A stretch of 64,000 nucleotides of DNA from Leucobacter insecticola (GCF_011382965.1 NZ_CP049934.1:2728001-2792000); one strand, 5' to 3'. Positions 29,837-40,043 are shown, counted from the stretch's first letter. Program-made: numbers and translations. Notes: a model not told the origin generated them from the sequence alone.

Positions 29837-30118
29837 TCACTCAAAACGTATCTCCGGGTCACCGTCTGAGGCTTCAGCAATCAGTTTCAGCTTGGCCAGA
29901 AACTCCCCATTCTGAATGGCGCTCATATGCGCACTACCGGTGAAACGCAGCGTGCGGTCCCCAGGCCAGCCTGGTCCGCCACCCAAGACGGCATCGCGGA
30001 ACGCTTCTAGATTAGATCCGAAGTGTTCTGCACCCTCTGGGCGAACCATTCGCAGGTAAAGTCGCCAGAAATCTGCCTGCGACCGCACCTCACTGCAGTC
30101 CACTACCAATGACTCCAT
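29837..30118 (-). CDS. Barstar-family protein (ribonuclease inhibitor-like)
   Basis: The 93-residue protein begins with a short strand (SLVVDCSEV), then a helix and the EHFGSNLEAFRDAVLG segment that matches the barstar GxNLDALxD inhibitory-helix region, and a final helix-strand ending in a charged tail. Barstar-like proteins bind and block barnase-type ribonucleases. No barnase homologue lies nearby, so this is an orphan inhibitor, perhaps protecting against toxins from neighbouring cells. The spacer 29710-29836 contains no recognisable gene. Confidence 0.75.
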   Translation of the reverse strand: MESLVVDCSEVRSQADFWRLYLRMVRPEGAEHFGSNLEAFRDAVLGGGPGWPGDRTLRFTGSAHMSAIQNGEFLAKLKLIAEASDGDPEIRFE

Positions 30119-30139
30119 GAGAACCAGCAGTCACAGCAG

Positions 30140-31291
30140 CTACGGCGTATACACGTCGGGCGTGCCTGATCCGGCAGACGCCGGCATCTCGGAGGCGATC
30201 CGGTTAGCCTCTTCGATCAGCGTCGCGACGATCTCGCTCTCGGGCACGGTCTTGATGACCTCACCCTTCACAAAGATCTGGCCTTTGCCGTTGCCTGACG
30301 CGACCCCAAGATCGGCCTCGCGCGCCTCGCCAGGGCCGTTCACCACGCAACCCATCACGGCGACACGGAGCGGCACGCTCATGCCTTCGAGCCCTTTGGT
30401 GACCTCTTCTGCGAGCGTGTAAACGTCCACCTGCGCGCGCCCGCACGACGGGCACGACACGATCTCAAGCTTGCGCTCGCGGAGGTTCAGCGACTGCAGG
30501 ATCTGCAGGCCAACCTTCACCTCTTCAACGGGCGGAGCCGAAAGGGAGACGCGGATCGTGTCACCAATGCCCTCGGAGAGCAGGATCCCGAACGCCGTTG
30601 CGCTCTTAATGGTTCCCTGGAACGCGGGGCCGGCCTCGGTTACACCGAGGTGCAGTGGCCAGTCTCCGCGCTCAGCAAGCAGGCGATACGCCTTCACCAT
30701 GACCACCGGGTCATTGTGCTTCACAGAAATCTTGAAGTCGTGGAAGTCGTGCTCCTCGAAAAGGGAGGCTTCCCACACCGCGCTCTCAACAAGCGCCTCC
30801 GGTGTCGCCTTGCCGTACTTTTGCAGCAGTCGAGGGTCAAGGGAGCCCGCGTTGACGCCGATCCGAATCGATGTACCGGCTGCTTTCGCTCGCTTCGCGA
30901 TTTCCGCAATTTGATCGTCAAACTTGCGAATATTTCCGGGGTTCACACGCACCGCCGCGCATCCGGCGTCGATCGCCGCAAACACATAGGCGGGTTGGAA
31001 GTGAATATCTGCGATCACCGGGATCTGGCTCTTCATCGCGATGATGGGGAGCGCCTCGGCGTCGTCTCGCGAGGGACAGGCAACACGCACGATGTCGCAG
31101 CCCGCCGCGGTGAGTTCCGCGATCTGCTGCAGCGTCGCATTGATATCCGTCGTCGGCGTCGTGGTCATCGACTGCACGGACACCGGTGCATTACCGCCGA
31201 CCATAACTGAACCGACCTTGATCTCACGCGACTTGCGCCGAGGCGCGAGGACTTCTGGGATCTTCGGCATTCCTAAATTGACTGCTGCCAC
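30140..31291 (-). CDS. ispG: 4-hydroxy-3-methylbut-2-enyl diphosphate synthase (GcpE)
   Basis: The 383-residue MEP-pathway enzyme has [44 protein letters not shown] and the 4Fe-4S ligands in [11 protein letters not shown] and [13 protein letters not shown]. It reductively opens the cyclic diphosphate to HMBPP. A GTG at 31291 is taken as start; the ATG at 31270 (MPKIPEV) is possible. It follows rseP and dxr on the same strand, the usual actinobacterial order, but here a VanY-like gene is inserted between it and rseP. Confidence 0.96.
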   Translation of the reverse strand: MAAVNLGMPKIPEVLAPRRKSREIKVGSVMVGGNAPVSVQSMTTTPTTDINATLQQIAELTAAGCDIVRVACPSRDDAEALPIIAMKSQIPVIADIHFQPAYVFAAIDAGCAAVRVNPGNIRKFDDQIAEIAKRAKAAGTSIRIGVNAGSLDPRLLQKYGKATPEALVESAVWEASLFEEHDFHDFKISVKHNDPVVMVKAYRLLAERGDWPLHLGVTEAGPAFQGTIKSATAFGILLSEGIGDTIRVSLSAPPVEEVKVGLQILQSLNLRERKLEIVSCPSCGRAQVDVYTLAEEVTKGLEGMSVPLRVAVMGCVVNGPGEAREADLGVASGNGKGQIFVKGEVIKTVPESEIVATLIEEANRIASEMPASAGSGTPDVYTP

Positions 31292-31356
31292 GAAAGCAAG
31301 TCTAGCGGTGCCTGCGGGAGGTGCGCTGAGTGTGCAGCATTCCGGGGCACGCCTCG

Positions 31357-32142
31357 CTACTGCGCGTAGTCGGGAGCGGGTGGCAGCCCGAAAAACTCCT
31401 CGAGCGTCACCACACCGGTATCGCGCATCTCGATCGCCAGCTCGGGGCCGACGTAGCGGAAGTGCCAGGGCTCAGGGATGAAGCCGGTGACGCCCTCCTT
31501 GCCCGGCGGGTACCGAACGATAAACCCAAACTCCGCGGCGTGCTCGGCAAGCCACACGCCCGCACCGGTCGCGCCGAAGCACTCTGAGAGGGCGCAGCCA
31601 CTGCCGTCGTCGAGGTCGACAACGAGCCCGGTCTGATGCTCCGAGTGCCCTGGACGCGCCGAATAGCTGTCAGCGGCAGCCTGCCCGTCGCGGGCAATGT
31701 AGCTCGTGTAGAGAGACTGCTGCAGTTCGTAGCCGCGATACGCGCTAATGATCCCGGCGGGCACACCGGCCTCGGCTGCAGCCGCAAGCATCGCCTCGAC
31801 GGCGCGCGCTGCGGGCTCCCGCAGCGGTTGGCCGTTCTGGTTGCCCACGCCCTCAGGCATCACTAAGTCGTTCGGCTCAAACTCGATCGGGTTCAGGGGG
31901 CGCAGCTTGTTACTGACCACCCAGATCGACATCGGATCGTCGAGCGAGTGCGCTGCTTTATCGAAGCTGGGCTCGGGCGGTGGCGTGGGGCTTGGTGTCG
32001 GAGTGAGAGTTGGCCCGGGATCCGGAGCCTGCGTGACCGGCGGCGCCTTCACCGGCTCAGGGGCGCACCCAGACACCCCAGCCATGACACCTACGAGGAG
32101 CGCCGTCGTAAGCGCGAACACGCGCGCTGAAACCTTAACCAA
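31357..32142 (-). CDS. VanY-like D-alanyl-D-alanine carboxypeptidase lipoprotein (M15B)
   Basis: The 261-residue secreted protein has a lipoprotein signal ([11 protein letters not shown], lipidation at C26) and a Pro/Thr-rich linker (about 30-60). Its M15 peptidase domain has the zinc/substrate motifs [17 protein letters not shown] and EPWHFRYVG. It trims the terminal D-Ala from peptidoglycan stems outside the membrane. It starts at a TTG that overlaps the end of rseP by 8 bp. VanY genes can accompany glycopeptide resistance, but no vanHAX is seen here, so a housekeeping cell-wall role is more likely. Confidence 0.85.
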   Translation of the reverse strand: MVKVSARVFALTTALLVGVMAGVSGCAPEPVKAPPVTQAPDPGPTLTPTPSPTPPPEPSFDKAAHSLDDPMSIWVVSNKLRPLNPIEFEPNDLVMPEGVGNQNGQPLREPAARAVEAMLAAAAEAGVPAGIISAYRGYELQQSLYTSYIARDGQAAADSYSARPGHSEHQTGLVVDLDDGSGCALSECFGATGAGVWLAEHAAEFGFIVRYPPGKEGVTGFIPEPWHFRYVGPELAIEMRDTGVVTLEEFFGLPPAPDYAQ

Positions 32143-33605
32143 AGAACGCCACCGGTTTCACGAGGTCCGCGTAGATCAGGAGCAAGCTCATAGCGCCGAG
32201 GGCGATAACCACTACAAAGGTCACTGGCACCATCTTGGCAGTGTCGATGGGGCCGGGATCGGGCTTCCGCCTGATCCGGGCGATCCCACGCTTCGCGCCC
32301 TCATACAGGGCGCCGGCAATGTGACCGCCGTCGAGCGGCATGAGAGGTACGAGGTTAAACACGAACAGCGCAACGTTCAGCGAGCCAAGCAAACTAAACA
32401 TCGCACTCGCCCTCGCGGCAACGGGGCGTCTTCGATGCTCACGATCTCGCCCGCGATCCGGCCAACGCCAACCACACTGATCGGCCCGTTCGGATCCCGA
32501 GCCTCTGAGCCAAAGGCCGCGTTCCAGATGTCGACCATTCGCTGGGGCAGCCGCACAATCACGCCGGCAACGTTCTGGATGTTCTCCCCGACAAATCCGG
32601 GCACCGCGGTGATCGGCTGCTGCACCACCTCAGAGGCGGGCGTCGCGCCGATCATGCCGACCGTTTCATACACCGGATCGCCGTTCGCGTCGGTCACCGC
32701 TTTTCCCGCGGCATCAACCTTCAGGCGCTCGTTGGCGACCGGCGTCAGCTGCACCGTCTGCTCCGCGCCATCGCGCTCGATCAACACCCGCAAGTCCTTG
32801 CCCGGCGACTCACTCACGAGCGTGCGGAACTGTTCCCACTCGTCTACGGGAGCACCGTCAACCTCGATCAGACGGTCGCCTGGCCGCAATCCCGCGGCGG
32901 CGGCGGGGGCTGCAGGATCACCCGCCGCACAATCTTTCGCCCCGCTCGAAGCCGGTACAAGACACACGCTGAGCTGCCCGAGTGTGGTGCTCGACTGCGG
33001 CACCCCAAATCCCACGAGAACGATGCCGAAGAACACGAACGCGAGAAGCAGGTTCATGAACGGGCCACCGAACATGATCACAATCTTCTTCCACACGGGA
33101 AGCCGGTAGAAAGTGCGATGATCCTCACCCTGCGTGATGGTTTCGGCGCTCGCGGCCCGTGCCTCATCAACGAGGCCCGCGATCCCGCGGCGCTCCTCGG
33201 AGACCTCAACATCACCGATGCGCTCGATCTCCGCAATAATCTCGGGGGCTCGTGAGCATCCTGAACGTCGACACCAAAGCCCGTACGCGCCTTTGGTGCA
33301 CCCTCCTGCACAACGGAGTTCAGAAACCCGGTGGTCGATGCCCGCGGCACCTCCCCCGGTTTCTGCGGCGGATACATACCCGTCATCGCGACATACCCAC
33401 CAAGCGGAAGCGCCTTCACGCCGTACTCGGTTTCGCCCCTGCGCCAGGAGAACAGCGTCTTGCCGAAACCAATCATGTACTGGGTAACTTTCACCCCGAA
33501 GAGCTTCGCGGGGAGAAGATGCCCGATCTCGTGCAGGGCGATCGAAACACCGAGACCGATCACTATAATCAGAATCCCGAAGACGTAGAGCAACACCTCA
33601 ATCAC
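32135..33605 (-). pseudogene. rseP: Site-2 protease (RseP/YaeL), two frameshifts
   Basis: Three minus-strand frames together give one zinc metalloprotease of about 490 residues. Frame A holds SIALHEIGH (active site) and the YMIGFGKTLFSW strand. Frame B holds FGGPFMNLLLAF and a PDZ domain (GLRPGDRLIEVDG). Frame C holds NLVPLMPLDGGH. One missing base in the run 33244-33248 and one in 32423-32426 would restore a continuous gene. The enzyme cleaves anti-sigma factors or signal peptides within the membrane. Its place beside ispG and dxr is conserved, so true loss is unlikely. Confidence 0.85.
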
Positions 33606-33940
33606 AGACCCAGGGTAGTCCCTTCGTCTGTTCAGCGCCTGGGCTTCGAATAAGCTTTGGGGGTGTACCAGCGACGTCCTACATGGCGCTTCGGCGATGC
33701 GGAGCGAAAGCAAGGGCACTGTACCGACAAAGTTTAAGCTTGATGTTAGCAATGTCAACAATTGCGGAAAATCACAGACGTTTGTCAGCTAAAAAATGCT
33801 CTTTGTCGGAAATTCAAGTAGTCTTTCATTGAACAAATTCCGCGATCGGGGGGGTCGCGAGGGGAAGCAGCAGTGAAATCGGGGGGTCGATTAACAATTC
33901 ACGCTGGAACACATCAGCGCTGGCGAACGACCCCAATTTT
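33606..33940. other. Gene-free, AT-richer spacer upstream of the response regulator
   Basis: This 335-bp divergent spacer between rseP and the response regulator has no convincing coding frame. The part from about 33720 to 33850 is clearly richer in A and T than its surroundings, with runs such as CTAAAAAATGC. It probably carries the promoter and operators of the response-regulator gene. A short G-run lies at about 33848-33854. No specific site is assigned. Confidence 0.5.
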
Positions 33941-34690
33941 ATGGATCGGATAGTTGAAATGGCAGTACGGAACCCGCAACAATCAGGCGGCGAAAAAATT
34001 CGCGCGCTCGTCGTAGACAATGATCCGAGAGTTGCTCAACTCATCGCAATGACGTTGCGATATGAGGGCTGGGATGTCGAAACGGCTGGGACCGGAGCAG
34101 AGGCCCTCGAAAAGATTCGCGCGCACGCCCCCGATGTCTCGGTGTTCGACACCGGCCTCCCTGACCTTGACGGAATGGAGTTCCTTTCCACCGTGCGCGC
34201 CGCTGGCGACATGTTTCCGGTGCTGTTTCTTAGCTCTCCCGAATCGGAGGAAGAGCGCCTGAACGGTCTTACCTCAGGCGGAGACGATGCCATGGTCAAG
34301 CCCTTCGCCCCGGAAGAGCTTGTTGCGCGCCTGCGTGGGCTCGTGCGCCGCGCACAGGTTTCGAAGGCTTCGCACCCAGGATTGCACGATCCCGTGTTGC
34401 GAGTTGGTGACCTCACGCTGAACGAAGACAGTTACGAGGTTGAGCGTTCCGGTCGACCCATTCCAGTCACAAACACAGAGTTCGAGCTGCTTCGCTACCT
34501 CATGCGCAACCCGGGACGCGTCCTCTCCAAGACACAGGTCCTCGACCGCGTATGGGCGTACGACTTCACGGGCAAGTCGACGGTGGTTGAACTCTATGTG
34601 TCATACCTGCGGAAGAAGATCGACAGCGACTTCGACCCGATGCTGCATACCGTGCGTGGCGCGGGATACATCCTGAAGCCTGTCTCCTGA
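33941..34690 (+). CDS. OmpR-family response regulator (orphan)
   Basis: The 249-residue protein has a receiver domain (acidic pair D26/D28, phospho-acceptor D70 in VSVFDTGLPD, S98/S99 and K120), followed by an OmpR/PhoB winged-helix domain (NTEFELLRYLMRNPGRVLSK; VELYVSYLRKKID; VRGAGYIL). It would bind DNA as a phosphorylated dimer. No sensor kinase gene is adjacent. It lies on the opposite strand inside the dxr-rseP gene pair. An ATG at 33959 is an alternative start; neither has a good Shine-Dalgarno. Confidence 0.88.
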   Translation: MDRIVEMAVRNPQQSGGEKIRALVVDNDPRVAQLIAMTLRYEGWDVETAGTGAEALEKIRAHAPDVSVFDTGLPDLDGMEFLSTVRAAGDMFPVLFLSSPESEEERLNGLTSGGDDAMVKPFAPEELVARLRGLVRRAQVSKASHPGLHDPVLRVGDLTLNEDSYEVERSGRPIPVTNTEFELLRYLMRNPGRVLSKTQVLDRVWAYDFTGKSTVVELYVSYLRKKIDSDFDPMLHTVRGAGYILKPVS

Positions 34691-34693
34691 CAG

Positions 34694-35782
34694 TTACCTT
34701 GCACGCTGGAGGATCACGCGCTGCGCTTCGGCCCGGGCCCAGCGCTCGGCATCGAGCAACGAAGCAAGCGTGAGATCCTCCGGGGCCGTGTGCCGCTCAA
34801 GCACCTCTTCGACGATGCTCACGATGTCAAGGAAACCAATGCGCTGTTCGTGGAACGCATCAACGGCTTCTTCGTTTGATGCGTTGTACACCGCGGGGAA
34901 CGTCTTGCGGGCTCGGCCAACCGCCTTCGCGAGCTGCACCGCAGGGAACACCGTGTCGTCAAGCGGCAAAAACTCCCAGCTCGTCGCGGTCGACCAGTCA
35001 AGCGGCATGGCGGACCCCTCGACCCGGTGTGGCCAGTTCAGGCCGAGCGCGATGGGGAGGCGCATATCGGGCGGCGAGGCCTGAGCGATCGTGGATCCGT
35101 CCACGAACTCGACCATCGAGTGCACAATCGACTGTGGGTGCACCACCACATCGATATCACTGTAGGACACGCCAAAGAGCAGGTGTGCCTCGATGACCTC
35201 GAGACCCTTATTGATGAGTGTCGAGGAGTTCGTGGTGACCACTCGCCCCATATCCCACGTGGGATGGTTCAGCGCTTCCGCCGGCGTGACATCTCGCAAC
35301 GACTCGCGGCTGCGTCCCCGAAAGGGACCGCCAGACGCCGTAAGCACCAAGCGGCGCACCTCGTCACGGCCGCCCGCACGAAGCGCCTGAGCAATCGCCG
35401 AGTGCTCGGAATCAACTGGCACGATTTGGCCGGGACCAGCGAGATCCGTCACCAAATCTCCACCGACGATAAGTGACTCCTTGTTGGCAAGCGCAAGGGT
35501 ACGCCCGGCTTTCAGCGCCGCAATCGTCGGCCCGAGCCCAATCGATCCGGTGATCCCGTTCAACACCACATCAGCGGGCACGTCGCGCACGATCGTTTCC
35601 GCATCCGTCGCCCCGAGCCCCGTGTGCTCCACGTTAAATTCGTCAGCCTGCTGCTGCACCCGATCCGCGTTGCTGCCCGCGACAAGCCCCACCACCTGAA
35701 ACTTGGAGGAATTCTTGCGGATCACGTCGAGCGCCTGCTCACCAATTGATCCAGTGGACCCCAGAATCACGACTCGTTTCAT
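34694..35782 (-). CDS. dxr: 1-deoxy-D-xylulose-5-phosphate reductoisomerase
   Basis: The 362-residue enzyme starts MKRVVILGSTGSIGEQALDV, with the NADPH loop GSTGSIG. It has ALANKESLIVGG and VDSEHSAIAQAL for metal and substrate binding, TASGGPFRG, HPTWDMG and the C-terminal helical domain. It converts DXP to MEP in isoprenoid synthesis. The ATG at 35782 matches the family N-terminus, although the frame is open to 35845. Its stop lies 3 bp from the end of the convergent response-regulator gene. Confidence 0.96.
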   Translation of the reverse strand: MKRVVILGSTGSIGEQALDVIRKNSSKFQVVGLVAGSNADRVQQQADEFNVEHTGLGATDAETIVRDVPADVVLNGITGSIGLGPTIAALKAGRTLALANKESLIVGGDLVTDLAGPGQIVPVDSEHSAIAQALRAGGRDEVRRLVLTASGGPFRGRSRESLRDVTPAEALNHPTWDMGRVVTTNSSTLINKGLEVIEAHLLFGVSYSDIDVVVHPQSIVHSMVEFVDGSTIAQASPPDMRLPIALGLNWPHRVEGSAMPLDWSTATSWEFLPLDDTVFPAVQLAKAVGRARKTFPAVYNASNEEAVDAFHEQRIGFLDIVSIVEEVLERHTAPEDLTLASLLDAERWARAEAQRVILQRAR

Positions 35783-35828
35783 GCTCACCATTCTGCCAGG
35801 GATGGTGCACGGTAGCCGCAAAAGACAG

Positions 35829-35861
35829 AAAGCGCCCGAGAGCATTCACTCCCGGGCGCTT
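35829..35861 (-). terminator. Intrinsic terminator of the FKBP gene
   Basis: The stem AAGCGCCCG pairs with CGGGCGCTT around a 15-nt centre, just downstream of the leftward FKBP gene. On that strand a T-rich stretch (TTTCTGTCTTTT) overlaps and follows the second arm. It may also separate that gene from dxr. Confidence 0.75.
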
Positions 35862-35875
35862 CTGCTGCACACACC

Positions 35876-36916
35876 CTACTTGTTGGCGTGCACCACTCCT
35901 ACAATGTCGAGCACAAACACGAGTGTGTCGTCATTGGTGACGTCAAAGTCGGGGTTGCTCGCTTTGAGTTTGGCTTCTGTCTGGTCGCCGTAGCCTGCCG
36001 CCGGAGGAACGATCGAGATGACCTGCGAACCGACTTTCTGCCCCTCAATTGCTTTGGTGAAACCTTCGATGACCTCGTTCGTCAGGAAAGGTACGGGGGC
36101 GCCGCGGCTCCAGCTCGAATCAAACTCTTCCCCGGTGCGCCAGATCACGCCTCGGTAGTTGACGTAGACACGGTCGCCAGGCTCAACGGTCTCTCCCTTG
36201 CCTTCGATGAGCGTGGCGATCTCTAGATCCTTCGGAGCGTCGGTGTCCTTTGGCATCGTAATCGTTGGCTCACCGTTTTCAGCAAGCTTCACGGTCGGGA
36301 AGCCCTTGGGTGCGTCCTTTGCCTTGCCCTCGGCCTTAGCCAGCAGATCGCCCGGTTCGAGCGTGCCGGGCGCTTCAGAAGCCGCGGGGTTCGTTCCCTT
36401 GCCCACCTTGCCGAAATCCATCACGATCACGACAGAATCATCGTTGGTGATGTCAGACAACCCCAAGGCCGAAGGTTCCTGCCCCTGCGTAACGTCCTTC
36501 AAAGGGGCGACGAGAGCAACGCGCTGATCAGGGATTGCGCAACGAACGGCGTCATAGGCCCAGCTTGGCATCTGATCTTTCACCAGATCAACCGGAGTCG
36601 CGGGAGACTGCTGCATCAGCGTGCCATCGACGCCGCTGAAGATTGCGAACGACGTCTCGATAGACTCACCTTCCTTGGGCATGTCACCCTTTCCCTCGGT
36701 GAGGACCGTGCGCTGAGCTTTGTCGGTCGAAATTGGAGTCTTCGTGGTGAGTTCCATCTCCTCACCAACTTTGCCCTCAACTTTGATTGAGTTACTCACC
36801 GAGCCTGAAGCAAGGCAGGCTTCACCGCTCGCGTCTGAGTTACCTCCTGCGGAGCAAGCGGTCATGAGCAGAGTTGCCGTGAGGGCAATGGGAACGAGGG
36901 CGTGCGAACGCTTCAC
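35876..36916 (-). CDS. FKBP-type peptidyl-prolyl isomerase lipoprotein, two domains
   Basis: The 346-residue secreted lipoprotein has LLMTAC, lipidated at C21. A diverged FKBP-like domain (about 70-170) and a better-conserved one (about 240-340) with VEPGDRVYVNYRGV, EEFDSSW and VPPAAGYGD follow. FKBP enzymes speed proline isomerisation in proteins folding outside the membrane. The GTG start has AGGA 6 nt upstream. It forms its own transcript and ends in a clear hairpin terminator. The first domain lacks several pocket residues and may be structural only. Confidence 0.9.
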   Translation of the reverse strand: MKRSHALVPIALTATLLMTACSAGGNSDASGEACLASGSVSNSIKVEGKVGEEMELTTKTPISTDKAQRTVLTEGKGDMPKEGESIETSFAIFSGVDGTLMQQSPATPVDLVKDQMPSWAYDAVRCAIPDQRVALVAPLKDVTQGQEPSALGLSDITNDDSVVIVMDFGKVGKGTNPAASEAPGTLEPGDLLAKAEGKAKDAPKGFPTVKLAENGEPTITMPKDTDAPKDLEIATLIEGKGETVEPGDRVYVNYRGVIWRTGEEFDSSWSRGAPVPFLTNEVIEGFTKAIEGQKVGSQVISIVPPAAGYGDQTEAKLKASNPDFDVTNDDTLVFVLDIVGVVHANK

Positions 36917-37064
36917 AGGGAGTCCTATCTTCAGGGGTGTGGCCGTCCGCAGAGAGCACCCGCAGCGCGAGCGCCCACGACAGAGCCGGCGCAGTTACTT
37001 CCAAGTGTGCTGCATCGACCGCGTTGTTTTCTGTGCGGTCGCTGGACATTAGTTCGGAGGCGCA

Positions 37065-37607
37065 CTAGCGAAGCGTGCGCGGAGGCAGGTTGCGTGGGTG
37101 CAGTATCGCTCGGGCAGCAGTCACGGCGAGCAGCACCAACAGCACCATTGTGACAAGATCGCAAGCGATATAGAGGTAGTGCCAGGGCGACTGGCCGGGA
37201 TCCGCCCCCGCGATCACCAGGTCCGTTCGGGCGTTTAGTGGCGGTCGCACCCCGGCCACCTTCGCGGCGAACACGAGGATCAGCCCAAACCACACAAGCA
37301 GTCTGCGCCCCTCGATCCGGGCGCTGATGGGCCAGAACGAGAGCAGCGTGATGGCCAACAGGATCGCGGCCTCAGCGATGTTGAGTACCGCAAACACCAA
37401 TCGCCCAATACCAAGCCCGAGCGGGATCGTGATCCCGGGTGCCTGAAATTTGAGTGGCGCTTCGATAAATGAGATCGCGGCAATCATCCCAAACCACAGC
37501 ACGGGGAGGGCCAACCGCCACAGCTCGATCTTGATCCGGGTCCGTTCGATCGCAGCGGGGTCGATGCCCTGGGCTGCCGAGCTTCGGGAAGCCTCGCGGT
37601 TGCTCAT
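37065..37607 (-). CDS. Four-helix membrane protein of unknown function
   Basis: I do not recognise a named family. The 180-residue protein has a short charged N-terminus (about 1-28) and four hydrophobic segments at roughly 30-48, 62-92, 103-122 and 143-165. A polar loop (GVRPPLNARTDLVIAG) separates the last two. Its ATG overlaps the rsmI stop in an ATGA, so it is co-translated with rsmI. The length and even hydrophobicity argue that it is a real gene. Confidence 0.75.
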   Translation of the reverse strand: MSNREASRSSAAQGIDPAAIERTRIKIELWRLALPVLWFGMIAAISFIEAPLKFQAPGITIPLGLGIGRLVFAVLNIAEAAILLAITLLSFWPISARIEGRRLLVWFGLILVFAAKVAGVRPPLNARTDLVIAGADPGQSPWHYLYIACDLVTMVLLVLLAVTAARAILHPRNLPPRTLR

Positions 37608-38431
37608 GCGTGATCCTCTCTTGCGGCGAGCGCCGCCGAATATAGCTCCCTGGACGCCAGCCCCGTCGCTTCGGCTACGGCTCGGGTTGCATCCTTGAGC
37701 CGCTCGCCATCTGCTACTCGCTGCTGCACTTCCGCGAGCGCTGCCTCAGGCGAAGTGGCGTGTTCGGCCGCCCCGCCCACCACAAGCACGATCTCTCCGC
37801 GCACACCTTCGGCGGCCCACTCCGCGAGCTCACTGAGCGTGCCCCGGCGGACTTCTTCGTGCAGTTTGGTCAGTTCGCGGCAGACCGCGGCGGGCCGGTC
37901 CTTTCCGAAAGCGGACGCGAGATCATTGAGGCTCGCAGCAAGACGCGCGGGGGACTCGAAGAAGACAAGGGTACGTCGCTCAGCGGCGAGCTGAGCGAGC
38001 GCGCGCGATCGTTCACCGTGTTTGCGCGGCAGAAATCCCTCGAAGACGAAGCGATCGGTGGGGAGACCTGCGACGGCGAGCGCCGTGATGACCGCGCTCG
38101 GCCCTGGGATCACGGAGACCGCCACCCCACGCTCGGCCGCGAGTTGCACCACCCGAAAACCAGGATCAGAGACCGTCGGCATACCGGCGTCACTCACCAG
38201 CACAATGTCCTCCGTGGTTGCCCGTTCCACGAGGGCAGCTGCACGCTCATGCTCGTTGTGGTCGTGCAGGGCCACAAGCTCCGGCCGGTTCTCGATGCCG
38301 AGCAGGCGCAGCAGTTGCGCCGTGTGTCGGGTGTCTTCGGCCGCGATCACGCGCGCCTCTTCGAGAGTTTCTCGAAGCCGGAGGGATGCGTCCCCAAGAT
38401 TTCCGATGGGGGTGGCGGCGAGAAGGATCAT
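37604..38431 (-). CDS. rsmI: 16S rRNA (cytidine-1402-2'-O)-methyltransferase
   Basis: The 275-residue tetrapyrrole-methylase-fold protein starts MILLAATPIGNLGDAS, with AAEDTRHTAQLL, VLVSDAGMPTVSDPGF and IPGPSAVITALAVAGLPTDRFVFEGFLP, all diagnostic for RsmI. It methylates the 2'-hydroxyl of C1402 in the decoding centre of 16S rRNA, using S-adenosylmethionine. It is followed, with a 4-bp overlap, by a small membrane-protein gene. Nothing unusual is seen. Confidence 0.95.
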   Translation of the reverse strand: MILLAATPIGNLGDASLRLRETLEEARVIAAEDTRHTAQLLRLLGIENRPELVALHDHNEHERAAALVERATTEDIVLVSDAGMPTVSDPGFRVVQLAAERGVAVSVIPGPSAVITALAVAGLPTDRFVFEGFLPRKHGERSRALAQLAAERRTLVFFESPARLAASLNDLASAFGKDRPAAVCRELTKLHEEVRRGTLSELAEWAAEGVRGEIVLVVGGAAEHATSPEAALAEVQQRVADGERLKDATRAVAEATGLASRELYSAALAAREDHA

Positions 38432-38498
38432 TCCTTAATGGTAGAGCTTTAATACAAACAACTCTGCGGTCAGGATCCGGGCTGCCAGAATAGAAGAC

Positions 38499-39448
38499 AT
38501 GAGCGCGCCACAGACTCCCCAGACTCCCGGCCCACCTCCACACCCCTACGCGTCTTCGGGCGGCAACCCCGGATCTGGCCGGCGCCGCGGCCTCATATTC
38601 GGGGCCATCGGTGTGGCGGTCGTCCTGATCGTTGCCACCATTGTGTTCGTTGTGCTGAGCAACTCGAACAATCCCAACAATGGCGGCGACAAGAACGACA
38701 GCAGCAACAGCAGCGATAGCGCTGAAGTTGCCAAACCGGTTCCCACCACGCCCGCAAACGTCACTCGCTGGCCAGCGAACATGGCAACGGGAAGCATTGC
38801 TTTTACCGGAGACGACGGAAAAGTCACTGTCGTCAAGTCCGAAGCACTGCCCGAGGGTGCCCAGCCTCTTGTTTCAAATCTCGCGCCCACCGCTGATGGC
38901 GCTGAACCCAACAGGATCCAGCTCTACGTTGACTACCGCTGCCCCTACTGCTCCCTGTTCGAAGCCGCGAACGTCGATTCCTTTGAAGCGGTCCTCGCGT
39001 CAGGCGATACCGTGCTCGAGTTGCACCCCCTGGCGTTCCTCGACAAGTTTTCTGCTGGCACCTACTATTCTTCCCGCGCCTCGGGGCGATGGCGTGTGTC
39101 GTGGATACGCAGCCGGAATACGCCTGGGACGCCCACAAGACGCTGCTCGATCCGGATTTCCAGCCGGAAGAAGGCACGGGTGCATACACCAATGAAGAAC
39201 TGATCGCTGCGCTGCCGGGGCTGAACGATGCAACACGATCCTGCATCACGGAAGAGCGCTACCAGCCGTTCGCGCTCGAGCTCACGAAGTGGGTGTTCGC
39301 GAACCCTGTGCCGTTCGCGAAGGATCCGAAGCTTGCTGTTGAGGGAACCCCCATGGCTGTGGTGAACGGTGTGCCTTATGCCGGAGACCTCGCTGACGGC
39401 GCGGCGTTTCGCGCATTCTTGAAGGCGCAGGGCATCGCGCTGCAGTAG
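38499..39448 (+). pseudogene. Membrane-anchored DsbA-like thioredoxin-fold protein, one frameshift
   Basis: The first frame has a Pro-rich cytoplasmic tail, one membrane helix (about 31-53), an Asn/Ser/Asp-rich linker and the start of a DsbA-type domain with VDYRCPYCSLF (C148, C151). The second frame resumes MACVVDTQPEYAWDAHKTLL and ends with VEGTPMAVVNGVPY, the cis-Pro region. One missing G in the run at 39083-39086 would give about 317 residues. Such proteins form or shuffle disulfides in exported proteins. The intact motifs suggest a sequence error. Confidence 0.85.
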
Positions 39449-39476
39449 CATCCGAGACCCTCCGGGGAATTTAACG

Positions 39477-39935
39477 TCAGATGACTCTCCCCCATGCTCG
39501 TGAGGGCCTCGCCCCGGCGTACCGCAACGATTCAGCCACGTTGGTCGCGCCACCCAACCGGTGAGACCCGATCGCCGCGTTCCGCAATGACGCCATGACT
39601 TTGGGTGAACTCCCGGTACAGATACGAGATTTGTCCTCGGCGAAGGTCACATCTCGTACCCAATGGAGCCGGTTCTCGATATGCCAGTGTTTACGAACCC
39701 ACCCGGCAATCCATGCTGCTCTCGCGAGTCGTTTCGGTACGTTGGTGACCACGTACACAATCTCACTCTTCGCGTCTTTGCCTTCCCTCGCCTCAGTGGA
39801 ACGCATAATTTGGAGCGCGTAAGTGGCGTACGGAAAATCTACCTGTTTGGGGATCGGCAATATTTTCACGCTCCGGGTGACGTGTCGGCTCCTGACCCGC
39901 GCATCGCTTTCCCGTCGACGGTGATGCAGCGCCGA
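39477..39935 (-). pseudogene. ISAs1-family transposase, C-terminal relic
   Basis: The frame reads SEIVYVVTNVP, then WVRKHWHIENRLHWVRDVTFAED and SPKVMASLRNAAIG, and ends in LGGATNVAESLRYAG, the C-terminal block of ISAs1 DDE transposases. The N-terminal half with the first catalytic Asp is absent: the sequence upstream of about 39935 no longer matches. No inverted repeats or target duplication were seen. This is a dead fragment of an insertion sequence next to a gene-poor stretch. Confidence 0.75.
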
Positions 39936-40043
39936 GTAGCGCTGGCCCCCAAGAACAGCGCCATCGTCCTGCGAGACGAGTTGAACCAACCAGTGCAAGC
40001 TGCCAGCACTTGGAACGAGATCATCTCCCGATTCAACGGGCAT

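Noticed and set aside
31357..32142. Calling the VanY-like gene a vancomycin-resistance marker
   Set aside because: No vanH, vanA, vanX or VanRS pair is adjacent; M15B carboxypeptidases are common in actinobacterial cell-wall turnover.
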